The position numbers and the translations under genes are program-made. Below are positions 61,182-64,000 of a stretch of DNA of 64,000 nucleotides, in pieces. A model generated the notes under the pieces. It was not told the DNA's origin. It saw nothing but the letters and a program-made list of their open reading frames with translations, and did no database searches. The DNA is from Aurantiacibacter sediminis. Lineage in GTDB: Bacteria; Pseudomonadota; Alphaproteobacteria; Sphingomonadales; Sphingomonadaceae. Position 1 is the first letter of the stretch. Every line of letters starts with the position of its first letter. Where the stretch lies: contig NZ_JAEANY010000002.1 of NCBI RefSeq assembly GCF_016019885.1, positions 434,001 to 498,000 of the forward strand, written 5' to 3'.

Positions 61182-62556
61182 ACGCTTCACGGAACCTCTT
61201 CACGACGCGCAAGGCGATAAAGTTGAGCGCCAGCGTGACCATGAACAGCACAAAGCCCAGTGCAAAGGCAGCGAGCGTTGCCGGATGGTCAAAACTGCCT
61301 TCACCCGTCAGCAGGGCGACGATCTGCACCGTGACTGTTGTCATGGACTCAAGCGGATTGGCGGAAAGATTGGCAGCGGTGGAGGCAGCCATCACCACGA
61401 TCATGGTTTCGCCAATGGCGCGGCTGATCGCGAGCATGACGCCGCCAACGATGCCGGGCAGCGCCGCCGGCACGAGCACGCGGCGGATGGTCTCATTGGT
61501 CGTAGCGCCCATGGCGAGCGAACCATCGCGCATGGCCTGCGGCACGGCAGCAATGGAATCGTCCGCCATCGAGGACACGAATGGGATAATCATCACGCCC
61601 ATCACGAGGCCAGCAGCAAGCGCGCTCTCGCTGGATGGATTGGACGCGCCCAATGCCAGCGCAATATCGCGAATGGCCGGCGCGATCGTGAGCGCGGCGA
61701 AATACCCGTAAACCACGGTCGGCACACCTGCGAGGATTTCCAGCGCGGGCTTCACCCATGAGCGGACCCTCGCCGGGGCGTATTGCGTGAGATAAATGGC
61801 GCTCATCATGCCGAGCGGAATGGCAACGATCATGGCGATGATCGCGCCGATGAACAATGTGCCCCAGAACAGCGGAATGGCACCGTAGCGATCCCCTTCG
61901 ACCGCGCCAGTGCTCATCGGATCCGGGTTCCACTGGATGCCGAACAGGAAGTCAGCGGGCGAAACTTTGCCGAAGAACAGGATCGTTTCGTAAACCAGCG
62001 TTACTAGAATGCCGAATGTCGTCAGGATCGCGACGAGCGAAGCAATAAGCAGACCTGCGAGCACCAAGCGCTCAACCTTGGTGCGCGCTGCGAAATCGGG
62101 CTTAAGGCGCAGGAACGCCCAGGCTGCGCCTGCGCCGCCTATGAGCAAGCCGACGACGAGGCCAATCAGGCTGTAGCGCTGCATCGCTTCACGGAAGGGT
62201 TCCGCAAGCGCCGCCGCTTCATCATTCATGCCGAGGCCCGCATTGCCTTCTGCAATATTGCGCGCTTCAATCAGGATGGAGTCGCGACGAAGCCCGAATT
62301 CGGGAAGCGATTGCGCTTCGGGGCTGGCGAGCACGTAATTGAGGACAAGCTGCCCGGAAATCCCGTTCCAGATAAGGAACCAGAGTATCAGGGGAACGAC
62401 GATCCACAGCGCGGCATACCACGCGTGATAACTAGGAAGGGCGGCTATCCGCCCGTCGGGCGCGGCGCGTTTGAACGTCCACGCGCGCGCACGGGCCACC
62501 AGCCACCCGGCAAGCCCAAGCCCGATGGCGAGGAGAAGCGGTATGGCTGGTGACAT
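61174..62556 (-). CDS. pstC: Phosphate ABC transporter permease PstC
   Basis: 460 residues, with an N-terminal extension of about 180 residues that contains two or three helices and a periplasmic loop (AQSLPEFGLRRDSILIEARN). The core is standard: FFGKVSPADFLFG, YLTQYAPARVRSWVKPALEI, AGVPTVVYGYFAAL and the cytoplasmic loop SLAMGATTNETIRRVLVPAA. Its start lies 17 bases after the pstS stop. Confidence 0.94.
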   Translation of the reverse strand: MSPAIPLLLAIGLGLAGWLVARARAWTFKRAAPDGRIAALPSYHAWYAALWIVVPLILWFLIWNGISGQLVLNYVLASPEAQSLPEFGLRRDSILIEARNIAEGNAGLGMNDEAAALAEPFREAMQRYSLIGLVVGLLIGGAGAAWAFLRLKPDFAARTKVERLVLAGLLIASLVAILTTFGILVTLVYETILFFGKVSPADFLFGIQWNPDPMSTGAVEGDRYGAIPLFWGTLFIGAIIAMIVAIPLGMMSAIYLTQYAPARVRSWVKPALEILAGVPTVVYGYFAALTIAPAIRDIALALGASNPSSESALAAGLVMGVMIIPFVSSMADDSIAAVPQAMRDGSLAMGATTNETIRRVLVPAALPGIVGGVMLAISRAIGETMIVVMAASTAANLSANPLESMTTVTVQIVALLTGEGSFDHPATLAAFALGFVLFMVTLALNFIALRVVKRFREAYE

Positions 62557-62573
62557 AGTGTGCGATTATACCC

Positions 62574-63611
62574 TTACTGAAGGTCTTCTGCGGTCAGGAC
62601 CGGGAATTCGGTCGTCGCAGCGGTCATGGCTTCGCGGACTTCGCCACGATTCGTGACCAGGCCGATTTCTGCCAGTGGACCGTCTTCACCCCAGTTTGCA
62701 ACCCAAGTTGCGAGGAATTCCTCAATACCGGGGATCACGCCGACGTGTTCCTTCTTCAGGTAGATGTAGAGCGGTCGCGCGCCGGGGTAATCGAAGCTGG
62801 AGATATTGTCGTAAGTCGGCTCGACACCGTTCATGGGCAAGCCCTGCACACGATCAGAGTTCGCTTCGAGGTAGGAATAGCCAAAAACGCCAACAGCATT
62901 CGGATTGGTTTCGATCTTGGAGACGATCAGATTGTCCTGCTCTCCCTGATCGACATAGGCACCGTCCGAACGCACTTCAGTGCAGATGCGGTCCTGCTCG
63001 TCTTCTTCCAGACCTTCGGGCAGCGGGCCGGCTTCGCAGCCGACTTCAAGGATCAGCTCAGCCAGCGCATCGCGCGTACCGGACGTGCTGGGAGGGCCGT
63101 AAACGAGGATCGGCAGATCAGGCAGCGACGGATCGATATCCGACCAGGTCTCGTTGGTCTGCTCTTCGCCATAGGGATTTGCGGCAATCGCGCGGTACAC
63201 GATTTCCGGCGTCAGGTTCATATCGATGCCGCCCTGTGCCGAAGCAAAGGCGATGCCATCCATGCCGACCTGAATTTCGACGATTTCGGTCACGCCATTT
63301 TCCTGGCAGGTTTCGAACTCACCCGGCTTGATACGGCGCGATGCCTGGGCGAAATCGGGCGTGTCGTAGCCGACGCCCGAACAGAATGCCGAAAAGCCGC
63401 CGCCGGTACCAATCGATTCGATGTTCGCGGCAGGAAAATCGGGGTGCTCACGGCTGAAAATTTCCGAAATGCGGGTTGCAAACGGATATACGGTGGAGGA
63501 GCCGACAGCGTGGATGGCGTTGCGGCTGTCACCGCTGGCACCATCCTGCGAACCGCAGGCAGTAAGGCCAGTTGCAGCGAGTGCTGCGATGGCGATGGAA
63601 AGCTTCTTCAT
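62574..63611 (-). CDS. pstS: Phosphate-binding lipoprotein PstS
   Basis: The start at 63611 opens MKKLSIAIAALAATGLTACG, a lipoprotein signal with Cys19 lipidated. 345 residues. HAVGSSTVYPFATRISE is the first phosphate loop, SIGTGGGFSAFCSG the second, and SRRIKPGEF and YGPPSTSGTRDALAEL complete the site. It captures phosphate in the periplasm for PstA/PstC. First gene of the run, with a PHO-box-like element 53 bases upstream. Confidence 0.95.
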   Translation of the reverse strand: MKKLSIAIAALAATGLTACGSQDGASGDSRNAIHAVGSSTVYPFATRISEIFSREHPDFPAANIESIGTGGGFSAFCSGVGYDTPDFAQASRRIKPGEFETCQENGVTEIVEIQVGMDGIAFASAQGGIDMNLTPEIVYRAIAANPYGEEQTNETWSDIDPSLPDLPILVYGPPSTSGTRDALAELILEVGCEAGPLPEGLEEDEQDRICTEVRSDGAYVDQGEQDNLIVSKIETNPNAVGVFGYSYLEANSDRVQGLPMNGVEPTYDNISSFDYPGARPLYIYLKKEHVGVIPGIEEFLATWVANWGEDGPLAEIGLVTNRGEVREAMTAATTEFPVLTAEDLQ

Positions 63612-63663
63612 GGTCTGTGACCTCATCTTCTGGAGTTGATTTAGAGGCCCCTTATTGCGGTCA

Positions 63664-63683
63664 TGCGACAGATTTGTGTCGCA
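63664..63683 (-). promoter_or_regulatory. PHO-box-like PhoB site before pstS
   Basis: On the minus strand TGCGACACAAATCTGTCGCA. By eye, 14 of 19 positions agree with the E. coli PHO box, including ACAAATCTGTC. It is also a seven-base inverted repeat around CAAATC. CAATAA, a possible -10, follows at the spacing usual for PhoB promoters. Confidence 0.6.
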
Positions 63684-63727
63684 TTGCGGACTTATTCGCA
63701 TTCCGGGGCCGATTGGTTTCGCTTGCT

Positions 63728-64000
63728 TTAAAAATCGAATTCCGCGCGTACACCGACGACATCGACACTGTAATCCTGCTCGCCGGAGGGCAGCGGATTG
63801 GGGGCATCGTCATATGCTAGGTGGCCATAATTAATCTGGAGGCGGGTATAATCGGTCATCGTCCAGATCACCGAGCTGAAAAGCCCGTTCTGCGTGCCGC
63901 CGATAATGCCCGCATCGCCATCGTTCAATTCGAGGAAGTCGTAGCGCAGGTTGAGCTGCACAGCGCCGATACCGCCTTCGTCGATCGTGCGGGCAGGGCG
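63728..64000 (-). CDS. Phosphate-selective porin O/P-type outer-membrane protein (C-terminal part)
   Basis: Only the last 90 residues are inside the window; the gene continues past the right edge. GAVQLNLRYDFLELND, MTDYTRLQINYGHL and a C-terminal beta strand ending VRAEFDF with a final Phe are typical of the OprP/OprO porin family, which lets phosphate or polyphosphate cross the outer membrane. It sits upstream of pstS on the same strand, which supports a role in phosphate uptake. Confidence 0.85.
   Translation of the reverse strand, partial: RPARTIDEGGIGAVQLNLRYDFLELNDGDAGIIGGTQNGLFSSVIWTMTDYTRLQINYGHLAYDDAPNPLPSGEQDYSVDVVGVRAEFDF

Overview
The window is GC-rich, densely coded, free-living alphaproteobacterial chromosome. 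Gene families and order point to Sphingomonadales, probably Erythrobacteraceae. The supporting features are the tkt-gap-pgk run with a class I aldolase, the PEP-CTERM regulators PrsK/PrsR beside a polyprenyl glycosylphosphotransferase, an imuA-imuB-dnaE2 mutasome with GTTC-N7-GTTC type LexA boxes, 6S RNA between zapA and the formyl-THF cyclo-ligase gene, and two families of short palindromic repeats. This assignment is inference; no rRNA is present.

Region by region. (1) 1-7335: a tightly overlapping six-gene operon of unnamed proteins, ending in a large protein with a permuted papain-like (NlpC/P60, YiiX-type) domain. It is the best candidate for an undescribed system and is bounded on the right by the 3' end of a tRNA-Pro gene. 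(2) 7.6-13.5 kb: UDP-glucuronate epimerase-like gene, thyA, and the branched-chain 2-oxoacid dehydrogenase operon (E1 alpha, E1 beta, E2) behind a clear sigma-70-type promoter. (3) 13.6-19.1 kb: tRNA-Asp, an Fpg-family glycosylase, an iron-type alcohol dehydrogenase with a thioesterase, a beta-propeller protein, DUF2842, formyl-THF cyclo-ligase, 6S RNA and zapA. (4) 19.2-26.7 kb: central carbon genes tkt, gap, pgk and fda, plus thiE, a 2OG oxygenase and a flavodoxin-like protein. (5) 26.8-31 kb: envelope enzymes (L,D-transpeptidase lipoprotein, LytM peptidase), efp, suhB, tRNA-Leu. (6) 31.1-43 kb: transporters (SLC13, bile-acid-symporter-like, SNF), DUF475, panB, and the exopolysaccharide/PEP-CTERM block with PrsK/PrsR. 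(7) 43-57 kb: a DNA damage region. imuA-imuB and a radical SAM-UdgX-dnaE2-extensin run each start at a promoter whose -10 element is covered by a LexA box; between them lie a S41-like peptidase, TerC, PilZ and alpha carbonic anhydrase genes. (8) 57-64 kb: the phosphate regulon pstS-pstC-pstA-pstB-phoU-phoB on the minus strand, with a PHO-box-like element before pstS and the end of a phosphate-type porin.

How they fit together. Most of the window is housekeeping metabolism and envelope biology. The SOS genes form one plausible response: mutagenic bypass by ImuA/ImuB/DnaE2, with UdgX (a protein family that locks covalently onto uracil in DNA) and a radical SAM partner made from a damage-controlled transcript. 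Short palindromic repeats have entered intergenic gaps and, unusually, reading frames: once in the E2 linker and twice in dnaE2, always preserving the frame.

All homology statements come from reading motifs; no database search was run.
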